Positions 8,401 through 16,256 of a DNA stretch of 16,256 nt are shown in pieces; the first letter of the stretch is position 1, and every line of letters starts with the position of its first letter. The translations under genes were made by a program, and so were the position numbers. Origin of the DNA: Planctomycetota bacterium (GTDB lineage Bacteria > Planctomycetota > Planctomycetia > Pirellulales > Pirellulaceae); the NCBI GenBank assembly GCA_019347795.1, contig JAHWKS010000014.1, positions 1-16,256 on the forward strand, given 5' to 3'. The notes beneath the pieces are model-generated. The model saw only the letters and a program-made list of their open reading frames with translations. It had not been told where the DNA came from and searched no databases.

Positions 8401-11400
8401 GATTGTCTCTAAATGCCCAGCCGCGACCTGACCGGTAGCGCGAATCGCCGGTTGCGCCGTGTCATCATCGAAGACATTTAACAGGGCGGTCGTCCGCCGG
8501 AGACTGGCGCTCGTTTCGCCGCCTTGCGCGTTCAAACTGTTAAAGCGACGGACGAGTTTATCCCAGGCCTGCTGTCGCGGCATGCGGCCCGGAGCATCCG
8601 TAGGCTCTAAGGGGATATCGTCCGTGTTGAGTTCCAAAAGGTCTTCGGCGATCGCCAATCGTCGTTCGGCAATGCAAGCCAACTTGCGGGCAAGATCGAT
8701 GTCCTGCAGTTCCAACTTCACTCGTTGGTAGTCGGCAGGCGAATCGGTCACTTTCATCGCCGTCAGGTCGATCTCAGCGATTTCGTCCAGCAAGCGGCGG
8801 AGTTCTCTTTCTTGATCGCTTACTTTCGACGCATAGTCCGCAAGATTTTCCTTGACTAGCGTGTCCGTGAGATCGATCTTCAACCCCACCAGCACGGCGC
8901 GAGACGCGGCGTAAAAGGCGTCGAGCCCCGCAAGATCCTTATCTGTGGCGGGCGCCAGTGGCGTGCGCTGATACGCCAGCATCGCGGCCAAGTATTCCGC
9001 CAACTTCCGATGCAGCGACCTCCAGTCGTTCGCGGGGGCGGGCGCGGCGACGTAAGTGCTGATCAAAGTAGCCAACCCGGTCCGAGCCGCTCGAATCTGT
9101 TCCAGCGCCGGATTGTGTTCATCCCGCCACAGCAGAAGCGAGGTCTGGTCGCTAGTACCGGACGAGTTAGCCAGCGATGGGAGTGTCGGCCAGCCTGAGC
9201 CATCGTCTTTTTCAACTTGGACGGGTCGATCTGGATGTGTCTGCCAGAGGGCCGGGTTGCGGAAGTCGGCGATCGCGCGTTGGAAGATCGCTTCCTCCTG
9301 CACGGTTGCCAAACGCCGCTCAACGCGATGTGGCTCGTCACAGTCCTGCGCCAAAACCTCGACTCCCGCATCCAAATCACTCTTGTGATCCCAGGCGATG
9401 CGGAGCCGTTCTCGCGGATCGTTGTCCGTAGTGCGGCTGCTGATCGTAATGGCCTCGGCCGGCAGCCACGCCTGATCACGGATGCTGATCGAAAGCGGAG
9501 AGAGGATGCGATCGACTTCCGTTTGCGAGACGAATTCGAGTTTTTGTTCGGCTAGATGCAATAGAGGCGTGGCTTCGTCGATGAATTGCGGCAGCTCTCG
9601 GATCAGATACAGCGACAAAGGCTGCACCAGCGGCTGTTCGGTGGGTACCTCAGGTCGGACAAACAACCGATAGGCTTGACCGCGCCGCAGGGAAGGAAAA
9701 CCACCCACCACCCGCCCGTCATCGGTTACGCGCAGCGAACCGCTCGGCACACCGCCGCCGGCCGGCTTCCGAAGAACGGCAACTTTGATCTTACCCGACG
9801 TCGATTCGGGCAGCCGTTCGGCGGTCAGATCTCTCGGATGCCGGATCGACTCCTGCTGAGCCGTCCGCGGGTCGACTTGCGCTCCGGCATCGCCCAGTGC
9901 ATATGCTCCCGAACTTCGGATACGATACGGCTCGACCCAGATTTCAATCGCGTCCCAACCGCCTTCAGGCCAGAGCCACGTCTGGGGGCGATTGTCGACG
10001 AAATGTAACGGGATTTGCTGGTCGCCCGTCTCGGGTGGGAGCAGGTTTTCGGCCGGGATTACCAACCCCAACGCCGGCAATTCGCGTTTCGGCGGCGGCA
10101 CATGCAAAGTAACCGCCGACCAGTGCAGAAACGTCGGCTCAGCTGTCGTGGGTAAGTGGCCGAAGGGGATCGCCCGCAACGAATACTCGATCCGCGTCAC
10201 GCCGGGAATGACGCCTTGCGACACACCTTCGAACTGCCCGGTATCGGGGTTGTAGGGAAAGTCCTCGCCAAACAGGAATTTTTCGACCAGCATGACGGTT
10301 CGACCCCGCTCGTCCACCCGCCGCAAAATCGGAGGTACGCCATCGGCGATCTTCACCGGCTGTTGCTGCCAAGGAAAGCGTCGATAGATTTCAAAGCCGT
10401 TGAGGCGCGGGAGTTGAGCCTTGAGCAGTTCGTCCTCGAACTTCACCGGCAGCTTTACACGCACCCGCGGATCTGCCGAACTGGTTGCCTTTTCGCCGCT
10501 GGCAACTTCCTCGCCACCCAGATATTCCTGACACGGCGGCAGGCACGCCACCCACCTCTGAATGGCTTCGACCGGATCCTTGTTGGGGTCCGTCATGGGC
10601 ACAATGCGAATCGGCATGTCGTGCGACCATTCTGTGACACTTGAATCTGGCTCGTTACGCACGATGCGAACTTTGTCCAGATCCAAACGCAGGTTGTTCG
10701 CTGTATTTTGATCATCGAAGCTCGTGACAGCGAACAGTCCGACCTGGCGAACAATCTCCGGCGGGACCGCGTCGAAATAATTCGTCACCGATTCGAAAAC
10801 TACACGGTCGGTAAGAGGCGCACCGGGTGAGTCATTGCTGTTTTGGTCGCGGCTGACGGTGACGACCACAGACTTGGCTTCGCCCAGCGGAATACCATCG
10901 ATGATTGGTACGTATCGAGCCTCAATGCGTGCTGTCTCTTGAGTTGCGACGTCACCTAAGGGATCGATCGGATCATAAAGTTCTTTAAGTTTCTCACGGA
11001 GGTTGATATCGGCGGTTGAGCCATCGGGAAGCGTCACGGTTAGATTGACGGCATCGTCCCCGTCCGGCTCCAGATCCAGATCGGTATTGTTTTCGAGGAT
11101 CGCATAGGTAAGCTGCGCCGTCTCGGTCCCGCCATCCGGCACGACCCATTGGGCGGCCCTGCGGCGAGTGACTACGGGTCTGTCAGGACCATCATCTCTA
11201 CGGACAAGTCGCAACTGCGAAAGCGGCGACCCTTCTCCGTTCAGCGACGTGATTTGGCCATAGGTTTCCGGACCACGTTCGCGGACGAAGTCCCGCAAAA
11301 TAGTGCTCAGCAGTCCCGCGCGGGCTTCCGCCGCCTGCCTGGCGGGAGCCGGATCGACATCTTCGTAACGTCCTTGCGCGGCGGCCGTCAGCCGGACTTG

Positions 11401-14400
11401 TTCATAACGCAGCAGCCGCGCGATGTCGTCGCGCCGATCGACGCCCGAGAATCCTTCCGACACCAACTCTTCGACCGGACGATAACGATAAGGCAGCACA
11501 CCATCGGGCCGGTTCATCTGATCGGAGAGCAACCAATAGGATCGTGCGCCCGATTCGGGACGGGGATCCGAAACGACTTCGACGCCTGTGAGCGGAACCC
11601 GGTTGGGATCGAACTCTTGCTGGAGCCACTCCGTCTCTTCCGCCGTCGGGTCGCTGGCGCTTGCCGCGGTGTTCAAGAAGGCGCTTTCGATCTCGGTCAT
11701 ACGAGTGACGAGGTCGATGAGGTCGTTGTCGCTGATGGCGCCTTCGCCCGGCAATGCATCGAAGTTTGCCCGGTCCCATGGCATCGACAAATCGACGACA
11801 TGCTTGACACGCTGGAGAGCATCGTTCTGGTTGACAAACGGCATCACCATTCGCATGACCGCGCCACGGAAGGGCGAAAGGTGCTGCTTTTCCAGGTCGC
11901 TGGCAACGCCTTCCAACAGTGTGTGACTTGCGAGTGCCGCCGCCTGGCGGATGACATTCACCTGCGTTTCATAGGGCAGACCGCTGGTATCCGCCGGAAA
12001 CGGAGTGAGTTGTTGTATGAATGCGTCAAGCTCATTGCCCTGCCGCAATTCAGCCTTGGGCTTGTCGATGACTACCTCGCCACTTTCATCGAAAATGCGA
12101 ATGTGCAGGACGCCACCCACCATCGCCACAACGACTGTTGACGTTCCGTCCGCCACAAGTTCTGACGTCGTGGCCACCATCATGAACTGCAGTAAGTAGC
12201 TACCGCCTGTATCGCGAGGCAGGTTGGCGTAGTGGCTCATCGACGTCGCGCGGGGCGTGTACCACCAAGTGGGATACTCGGGCGAGGGGACCAACAAGTG
12301 CAGCATTTCGTTACCGACGCGACTGGTGTAGTAGTACCAGGTTTCCACTTCCGGCGGCTCTTCCAGTCCGGCGTCTTGCTGCAGAGCGGGGCGCGGTAAC
12401 CCGCGAAGTTGGTTGATGTGATTTTCGATGGCGGCAATGCGCCGCTGCACTGAGCGAATCACTTCAGGACGGTAATCGAACCGCGGCGCTATTCGCAGCT
12501 TGTGGCCGAAGATGGAGGTGGAGATTCCGACCGTGCCCCGGAATCCGACTCCGCCCGATTCATCGAAGGCCAACGCGCCTTCGAGCACCAGTTCGAGCGA
12601 TGCTTCCGGCATGTGATAAGGTTCCATCTTGACGACGGGAATCACCAGCGTGACACGAATCGTGATCGACTTGCTGACCCTCCGCCGTTTCCACTTGCAC
12701 GACCATCGTTTGCACTTCAGATAAGGAACGCTGAACGAGATGCTGATTGTCTCCTCGTAGGAAACCGTTTTCAACGCGATCGTGGGCACGATGATAAAGG
12801 CGGAAACACGAAACGTGATCCCAGCCCGCACAGCGCCATACGCCGCCAAACCGCGCTGGCTGACCAAGCCCCCGAACTCGGCATCGAGTTGCAGACCGCC
12901 CGAAAACGTGAAGCCGCCCGGTCCGGCAGCCAGCCTCTTCTGTGGAATGGTGCCGCGAAATCCGAGGCTGGCTCGCATCAGCGCGCCGAACCGACCGATC
13001 GCGATGCGATAACTGCCCACGGCTTGCACCGAGATGCCGAACATCTGTTCGCGGTACGACAGTTCCTCCAGGTAGTAGTCTGCCAGGTTGGCCGACAGAT
13101 AGAAGGAAAAGCGGGCTTGGACGCGGCTCAATAAATCCGAGAGCATCTTGTTGGCTTCGATCGCCGGACGCGGCAGCGTTTGCGCGAACAAAGAAAAGGT
13201 CTGCTCGCGAGCCCGCAAAACGGCCGCTCCGACGAACGCCGGACGCCGTTCGTGGTCCGCTTTCGTCAGGAACTGCGGACTGGAGAACAGCCAGATCTGA
13301 GCTGCAGCGACGACGTCAATGTTGGTGTCGATGCTCAACAACAGCTTGGCCAGATACGCGCAGGCGACATCGTCCTCGCCGCGGTTAGACGCAATCATAG
13401 CGGTTGCCACCACCGACACGTAAACGCCCGAATCGGAAACGAAACTCCAGTTCCGCGAGTTTTTGGGATCGATCTCGTCGATGCGGGCGACGATGGATCG
13501 CGGGTCGGGACGGTCGCCGATGGCGGCCAACCGATTGTTCAGTCCCAGCCCCAAGCCCATACGTTTGAGCACGACGCCGGAAAACAAGTCTGCCTCGTAT
13601 GGCAATTCGGCGAAGACCGCCAAATTCGGCGCGGTCGAACCGTCATCCTTGATCCCCGTTCCCAACTTCAACGCGCCGGCCACCTCGGGAAAGCCACTCA
13701 TCGTCAGCCGGCCATCGGCTCGAAAATAGAGTTCGCGTTCGTTGTTCTCCCAGCCAACTTCTCCCTCAAACGCTATCTGCGTTCCGATGCGAACTTCCAG
13801 ACCCAGTGACGAGGGCATCTTGAAATCGACCGACCTGTCGTCCACGTCGAACAGCAATCCAATCTTGCCGGCTTCGATCGCCACGTCGAGGTCGCCGCTG
13901 CTGGCCTGATAGTCAAAGCGAGCGCGGTCGACGTCAAAGCCAATCTCCTTGCGCTGCAAGTCCCACCGTAAGTCGCCGCGATAGAATTCAATTTTGAACT
14001 GACCGTCGAGCAACTCAAAACGGGCCGGATCATCCGCGGTGCTCGGCGCTCCATCCTGGCGTTTGGTCGGCATCAGCGGCAACCGGCCGTCCCCCTTGTG
14101 GAGTTCGAGAAGGTTGAGATCGCGGAAGGGAATCGCAGTTGGTTGATCCAGGCCTTTTATTCCGCCTGTCGATTGCAGCTCGCCCGTAACGGAAATCGAG
14201 CCAGTCGCCCAAGCCTTGAAGTCCCACTGGGGATTGCTACCTGTTACCCAGGACAGTTGCATCTTGAGGTCGTCCAACTGCGCCTTGAGGAAGGGGATGT
14301 TCAACTTGGCCAGCGGCTTGCGGTCGGTGCGGTCAAAGTCGATCGTCGCCACCACGACCGGAGGTGCTTGAGGCTTTTCCTTTCGCAGACCGATTTCCAG

Positions 14401-16256
14401 GTCGGCTTCCAAGTTCTCAAAGCCGGGGACTTCGATCCTTCCGACTAGGCTCGCATAGCGCATTTGGTTGTCGATCACCACCAGGGCGCTGCGCAAGCCA
14501 TCGCGTCTTTCGTCTAATCGCAAAGGGAATGTCCCGCCTCCCGCCGGGATCTTGGCCGGGGTCACGGTGTCGGCTGCGGAGGCAAAAGTCAGGCCGCTCG
14601 CGCTCAGCCGCAGCTGCAAAGTCTCGCCTTTATCCGGTTCTTCGGGCCAGATGGCGGGATCAAAGTCGCGGAGGACGAGACGCACGCGCTGGTCCCGGTC
14701 TTGATTACCACCTTCCAGATCGCCCGGCACGAACACCGTCGTTCGCGGCCGGTCCGGGGGCGAGGGCTGTTTGTAGTCGAGCACCAGATCGAGCAGATCA
14801 AAGTCCAGATAACCGTCATGGTCATCCGCGGACGGCAACTTTTGAATTTTGCCTGACTCCCTCATCGGCAACTCGATCGCGAACGACTTGAAATCGAGCA
14901 GGTCGTTGGGATTGGTGGCTGCCTCGACGATATAGAAGTAGGACCTGTTCTCCGCCAACCGGCCGGTCCACAGGTTGAGCCGAACGACCAGCAGGAAGAT
15001 TACTTGAGAACCGCCATTTTTTCCGACCCGCAATGCCAACGGGACGGGATAGGCCGTCGTGTTAAAGGCGTCTAGACTCTTGAAAAGAGTCGTGAGCCCA
15101 GCGGAACCGGCTAAAGCGTCTTGGACCTTCTCGACCACAAACTCCAGCCCCGAACTGACCGACTCGCCCAGTTCCGCCAGGGGTGTGAAGAACCCATTGA
15201 GCTTATTCGAACTGGTTCTGTCCTCCTTAAACACGGCCCTCAGTTCGCTTAAGGCGGCGGTAATCAGTTGCCCCACGTCCTCCAGCGCGCCACTAGTCCG
15301 CTTCACTGCCAATAACAATGGCTCGACGTTCAATGTGTCATTAGGCCGCTTGATGGTCACCGTGAATTCAAGTGGGACGAGGATCGTGTTGCCACTTGCT
15401 TCCGCAGGAATCAACTTTGCCAGCGCATTGGCGGCCTCAGCGCCGACCTCCGCCTGAATCAACGGGATGTGCAGCGTGGCGCGCATCACTTCGTCGTCTT
15501 CAGCTCCGGGCGGGGCAGCTAGCCCGAGTTGATCGTCGCGCAAACGAAGCCGGAACTTGTCCCAGTCCAGGATGACCTTCGAGCCTTTGACGCCGGCAAC
15601 CACCGGCAGTGGATGCTCGTATCGTCCGCCCGCAATTTCGATTTCAAAGCCGATGGATTGTTCCGAATCGGATCCCTCCACCATCGGAACGACGTCCGAG
15701 ATCGTGTTGCCTGCGGGAGCGGTCGAGTCGTTAACCGGGACTCCGTTGATTTCGAAGTCGCCATTGGTCTCGATCGACAGCACAATCTTCTTCCCGGTTA
15801 AGTCGATCGGCTCATCATCTCCCAAAACGCCATTCCTAAGTCGGATCTTGCGGAGGTCGATCGACTTCAACTTGAATGTGATGCTGAATGTCGCGGGGCC
15901 GTCATCCGCGATGGCCAACTTGGCCACAGGAGGTTCCACAAGCGCGATCACTTCAGCCAGAGTCGTCAGCGAATCTGGAGCGGTAACGCTCACCTCGGGT
16001 CTCGGCTTGTGTTTAAGGAACGACTGGCCTGAGACAAAATCCGCGATGTCCAAGGTTGCGGGCTGGCCGCCGGCCGAAAATTTGTTCTCCAGGTCACCGA
16101 ACCGAAACACTCGCCAAGCGCCCGTGACATCGGCGTCTTCCACCGCCCCCAACAGCCCCAGCATACGGATCAAAGCGGGGTACGCAGGACCCGTACCGTC
16201 GCCATGAAAAATGAACACAGCGGGTGTGAATAGGTCATTGGCTACGGCACCGGATG
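5422..16256 (-). CDS. Giant multidomain protein of unknown function (gene A), 5' end outside window
   Basis: This is the largest gene here: 3,610 residues from the first whole codon at 16254 to the TGA at 5424-5422, with no interruption. The frame is open at the right edge. The first possible start in the window is a GTG at 16218-16216, but it has no ribosome binding site and coding sequence continues upstream of it (in-frame residues ending NDLFTPA), so the true start is probably outside. Numbering residues from 16254, I see a beta-rich part to about 1260 with alternating polar and hydrophobic strands and Gly turns such as GLGLGLNNRL near 899-907. A C-x4-C basic patch lies at 1181-1196 and a short coiled coil at about 1264-1285. 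A fibronectin-III-like segment is at about 1947-2030 and a long helical stretch at about 2319-2675. The rest is mostly beta-rich. Cysteine is very rare, about nine in all. I recognise no catalytic motif and no convincing membrane helix. The beta-rich part recalls giant proteins with DUF6603, but this is from memory and unverified. Product function is unknown. Coding status is very secure. Confidence 0.95.
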   Translation of the reverse strand, partial: SGAVANDLFTPAVFIFHGDGTGPAYPALIRMLGLLGAVEDADVTGAWRVFRFGDLENKFSAGGQPATLDIADFVSGQSFLKHKPRPEVSVTAPDSLTTLAEVIALVEPPVAKLAIADDGPATFSITFKLKSIDLRKIRLRNGVLGDDEPIDLTGKKIVLSIETNGDFEINGVPVNDSTAPAGNTISDVVPMVEGSDSEQSIGFEIEIAGGRYEHPLPVVAGVKGSKVILDWDKFRLRLRDDQLGLAAPPGAEDDEVMRATLHIPLIQAEVGAEAANALAKLIPAEASGNTILVPLEFTVTIKRPNDTLNVEPLLLAVKRTSGALEDVGQLITAALSELRAVFKEDRTSSNKLNGFFTPLAELGESVSSGLEFVVEKVQDALAGSAGLTTLFKSLDAFNTTAYPVPLALRVGKNGGSQVIFLLVVRLNLWTGRLAENRSYFYIVEAATNPNDLLDFKSFAIELPMRESGKIQKLPSADDHDGYLDFDLLDLVLDYKQPSPPDRPRTTVFVPGDLEGGNQDRDQRVRLVLRDFDPAIWPEEPDKGETLQLRLSASGLTFASAADTVTPAKIPAGGGTFPLRLDERRDGLRSALVVIDNQMRYASLVGRIEVPGFENLEADLEIGLRKEKPQAPPVVVATIDFDRTDRKPLAKLNIPFLKAQLDDLKMQLSWVTGSNPQWDFKAWATGSISVTGELQSTGGIKGLDQPTAIPFRDLNLLELHKGDGRLPLMPTKRQDGAPSTADDPARFELLDGQFKIEFYRGDLRWDLQRKEIGFDVDRARFDYQASSGDLDVAIEAGKIGLLFDVDDRSVDFKMPSSLGLEVRIGTQIAFEGEVGWENNERELYFRADGRLTMSGFPEVAGALKLGTGIKDDGSTAPNLAVFAELPYEADLFSGVVLKRMGLGLGLNNRLAAIGDRPDPRSIVARIDEIDPKNSRNWSFVSDSGVYVSVVATAMIASNRGEDDVACAYLAKLLLSIDTNIDVVAAAQIWLFSSPQFLTKADHERRPAFVGAAVLRAREQTFSLFAQTLPRPAIEANKMLSDLLSRVQARFSFYLSANLADYYLEELSYREQMFGISVQAVGSYRIAIGRFGALMRASLGFRGTIPQKRLAAGPGGFTFSGGLQLDAEFGGLVSQRGLAAYGAVRAGITFRVSAFIIVPTIALKTVSYEETISISFSVPYLKCKRWSCKWKRRRVSKSITIRVTLVIPVVKMEPYHMPEASLELVLEGALAFDESGGVGFRGTVGISTSIFGHKLRIAPRFDYRPEVIRSVQRRIAAIENHINQLRGLPRPALQQDAGLEEPPEVETWYYYTSRVGNEMLHLLVPSPEYPTWWYTPRATSMSHYANLPRDTGGSYLLQFMMVATTSELVADGTSTVVVAMVGGVLHIRIFDESGEVVIDKPKAELRQGNELDAFIQQLTPFPADTSGLPYETQVNVIRQAAALASHTLLEGVASDLEKQHLSPFRGAVMRMVMPFVNQNDALQRVKHVVDLSMPWDRANFDALPGEGAISDNDLIDLVTRMTEIESAFLNTAASASDPTAEETEWLQQEFDPNRVPLTGVEVVSDPRPESGARSYWLLSDQMNRPDGVLPYRYRPVEELVSEGFSGVDRRDDIARLLRYEQVRLTAAAQGRYEDVDPAPARQAAEARAGLLSTILRDFVRERGPETYGQITSLNGEGSPLSQLRLVRRDDGPDRPVVTRRRAAQWVVPDGGTETAQLTYAILENNTDLDLEPDGDDAVNLTVTLPDGSTADINLREKLKELYDPIDPLGDVATQETARIEARYVPIIDGIPLGEAKSVVVTVSRDQNSNDSPGAPLTDRVVFESVTNYFDAVPPEIVRQVGLFAVTSFDDQNTANNLRLDLDKVRIVRNEPDSSVTEWSHDMPIRIVPMTDPNKDPVEAIQRWVACLPPCQEYLGGEEVASGEKATSSADPRVRVKLPVKFEDELLKAQLPRLNGFEIYRRFPWQQQPVKIADGVPPILRRVDERGRTVMLVEKFLFGEDFPYNPDTGQFEGVSQGVIPGVTRIEYSLRAIPFGHLPTTAEPTFLHWSAVTLHVPPPKRELPALGLVIPAENLLPPETGDQQIPLHFVDNRPQTWLWPEGGWDAIEIWVEPYRIRSSGAYALGDAGAQVDPRTAQQESIRHPRDLTAERLPESTSGKIKVAVLRKPAGGGVPSGSLRVTDDGRVVGGFPSLRRGQAYRLFVRPEVPTEQPLVQPLSLYLIRELPQFIDEATPLLHLAEQKLEFVSQTEVDRILSPLSISIRDQAWLPAEAITISSRTTDNDPRERLRIAWDHKSDLDAGVEVLAQDCDEPHRVERRLATVQEEAIFQRAIADFRNPALWQTHPDRPVQVEKDDGSGWPTLPSLANSSGTSDQTSLLLWRDEHNPALEQIRAARTGLATLISTYVAAPAPANDWRSLHRKLAEYLAAMLAYQRTPLAPATDKDLAGLDAFYAASRAVLVGLKIDLTDTLVKENLADYASKVSDQERELRRLLDEIAEIDLTAMKVTDSPADYQRVKLELQDIDLARKLACIAERRLAIAEDLLELNTDDIPLEPTDAPGRMPRQQAWDKLVRRFNSLNAQGGETSASLRRTTALLNVFDDDTAQPAIRATGQVAAGHLETILGLLRDPSVLIPGSDQPALDYRDEVAKLVPQAAGLTAAVESLKRDAQAHGWTLVRRPHHQLGTTPDQPQPLRDFLPDAIGGPNRSEDDTEQLPPLTAEVLNTLDGRRLAVPFANLLERLGFGIDVAVVDNLNQPLPQRLLLDWIAGQPWAAISHSLGGQHEIVLMSGREPDTDRDRKESQLDEDRSLGYAFVKLMVVPRSLLADILGRQVAVTIKTATKTDANTLDLTIDMPVAGLKALLQAAGWGDNTTIDVDPKAGNSGTVRFKIGDLVDESGSAKVIVTGFANDAPPANTAATVSTATADRMAFRSWLQARSLDASTEASVSPMEDIELRVVQQMASSWWQAIAELPGSQIRLGHLILETRARRWATVPVLGGRAHLDWEAPDAAGRELQIAVRRVSRYEALLRWLRREAVPIVARIDSLHKKGSSLPRLQEVELQRRMVEGVEEPTALPVLVSPHPTRAEFIYSVSTSGARSVVSGLSSRRTGYRGLATQFVEKRAWIEKAGDGSVTDQHDDLIQALSQRDRTHRLTVQSGGTTTTWNVTSNQLEKSGRLVVFSDNRDRVRLAQFTLGASAGEGELKIMGSPFGQPVADGSQLDFMLDPPSDPVFEAGGRLVAQFQRDAAATETVRLTGVDSNTDRIDEDQLDEDSHARNYAGQFAILFVDNQARAARIVQTFDPRTQTLTLNEALPNAVSKGTLQLFHGAPLPKRTRIDRPEAGGPALLRHERLISLPELPYYREYGLGVNPQFEFKSLGTSTHQPDAPVFAQVRPSVLAAHAAHLHIEDTSTEANIYSFRLVLTRQGDQLTPREARAAAELDAGDASLSSSLTGKVLAGDLPDLLCQYQVLWRLPPTDESSSPTEPVGFVDPVYVEFVDLLMPCHPAWSDQGSGTGKPLLRNRNFTSAPEQVLAQVLDTSGNPLTMSNSHPLIQLWQPTPAARPIFVASFRVKVPNPSDSLFGEPGKPGEPVRAILQMQRDGFRSHPLPFSVSRKS
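8230..9300 (-). other. Long helical stretch in gene A
   Basis: Residues about 2319-2675 switch from beta-rich to mostly helical sequence. The strongest part, around 8620-8945, contains SDQERELRRLLDEIAEIDL and KLACIAERRLAIAEDLLEL, with regular hydrophobic spacing and high charge typical of helical bundles or coiled coils. It is followed by a further helical block with SASLRRTTALLNVF and HLETILGLLRD. The change of fold in the middle of a beta-rich giant suggests a stalk, hinge or assembly module. Confidence 0.55.
10165..10415 (-). other. Fibronectin-III-like segment in gene A
   Basis: The stretch runs from LPRLNGFEIYRRFPW through IADGVPP to TRIEYSLRAIPFG. This order of strands, with GFEIYRR early and YSLRAI at the end, is the usual look of a fibronectin type III domain, although the middle carries a longer loop than normal. 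Such domains serve as spacers or binding modules. The call rests on pattern only. Confidence 0.4.
12400..12463 (-). other. Short coiled-coil-like helix in gene A
   Basis: The segment RSVQRRIAAIENHINQLRG has hydrophobic residues in a heptad-like spacing (V, I, I, I, L) and charged or polar residues elsewhere. It directly follows the beta-rich region and precedes an aromatic stretch with WYYY and WWY (12250-12345). It probably marks a domain border, acting as a linker helix or oligomerisation point. Confidence 0.45.
12475..16254 (-). other. Long beta-rich N-proximal region of gene A
   Basis: Residues 1 to about 1260 (counted from the codon at 16254) are dominated by short strands with alternating hydrophobic and polar residues and Gly/Asn/Asp turns, such as GDLRWDLQRKEIGFDVDRA, GRLTMSGFPEVAGALKLG and FSGGLQLDAEFGGLVSQRG. 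A few amphipathic helices interrupt it, for example around EANKMLSDLLSRVQARF. The GLGLGLNNRL turn near residue 900 and the strand spacing recall the DUF6603 type of large bacterial protein, but I cannot confirm this without a profile search. An extended beta sheet or groove is an alternative reading. No active site is evident. Confidence 0.45.
12670..12717 (-). other. C-x4-C basic/aromatic patch in gene A
   Basis: Between two hydrophobic beta strands sits KCKRWSCKWKRRRVSK (residues 1180-1195). It holds two of the protein's roughly nine cysteines, two Trp and eight Lys/Arg in sixteen residues. The neighbouring strands are ordinary beta sequence, so this looks like an exposed, strongly positive loop or hairpin. 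It might bind nucleic acid, an acidic surface or a metal with other ligands, or form a disulfide. None of these can be chosen from sequence. Confidence 0.55.

Noticed and set aside
11149..12141. Plus-strand open frame of 330 codons opposite gene A
   Set aside because: It lies entirely antisense to continuous coding sequence, has no ribosome binding site that I can see, and its Arg/Asp/His-rich product shows no domain pattern. Long antisense frames are expected opposite GC-rich genes.
12773..12811. Possible transmembrane helix (VSAFIIVPTIALKTV)
   Set aside because: The hydrophobic run is short, contains Pro and is flanked by strands of alternating polarity, so a beta strand fits better than a membrane helix.
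16216..16218. GTG as the true start of gene A
   Set aside because: The upstream bases lack a ribosome binding site and the frame remains open with plausible coding sequence to the window edge.
1..16256. RNA genes, CRISPR arrays, insertion sequences, promoters or terminators
   Set aside because: No tRNA-like fold, regular repeat array, transposase or terminal inverted repeat was seen, and the coding sequence leaves no intergenic space for promoters or terminators.

Overview
The window is filled almost edge to edge by two very large, head-to-tail coding regions on the minus strand. Both run off the window, so neither gene is complete. The first-transcribed gene (gene A, 5422-16256) is open from the right edge and contributes 3,610 residues plus a stop. 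The second (gene B, 1-5425) starts inside the last codons of gene A through a four-base ATGA overlap. It then stays open for 1,808 codons to the left edge without a stop. I translated gene B codon by codon and the frame holds to base 1.

The DNA is moderately GC-rich, with no intergenic space, RNA gene, mobile element, CRISPR array or visible promoter or terminator. Tandem giant genes, one of them with WD40-type propeller blades, fit a planctomycete or another large-genome bacterium with many giant proteins. That placement is a guess from gene style, not from a marker gene.

Layout in the direction of transcription (right to left): gene A begins with a long beta-rich part (about 16254-12475). 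Its middle has a strand pattern with short Gly-rich turns, and a Cys/basic patch lies near its end (12670-12717). A short coiled-coil-like helix follows (about 12400-12463). Next come mixed domains, including a fibronectin-III-like segment (about 10165-10415), then a long helical stretch (about 8230-9300), then more beta-rich sequence to the stop. Gene B has an uncharacterised beta-rich first half (residues 1-840). It continues with about seven propeller blades (1697-2908), a different domain with a His/Asp/Cys cluster (about 548-1696), and a second run of WD-like blades (1-547) that continues outside the window.

No catalytic domain, secretion signal or known pathway gene is recognisable. The tight coupling suggests that the two proteins are made together and act in one structure or complex. 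Their function is unknown. A resemblance of gene A's beta-rich region to the DUF6603 type of giant bacterial protein is a memory-based suggestion only.
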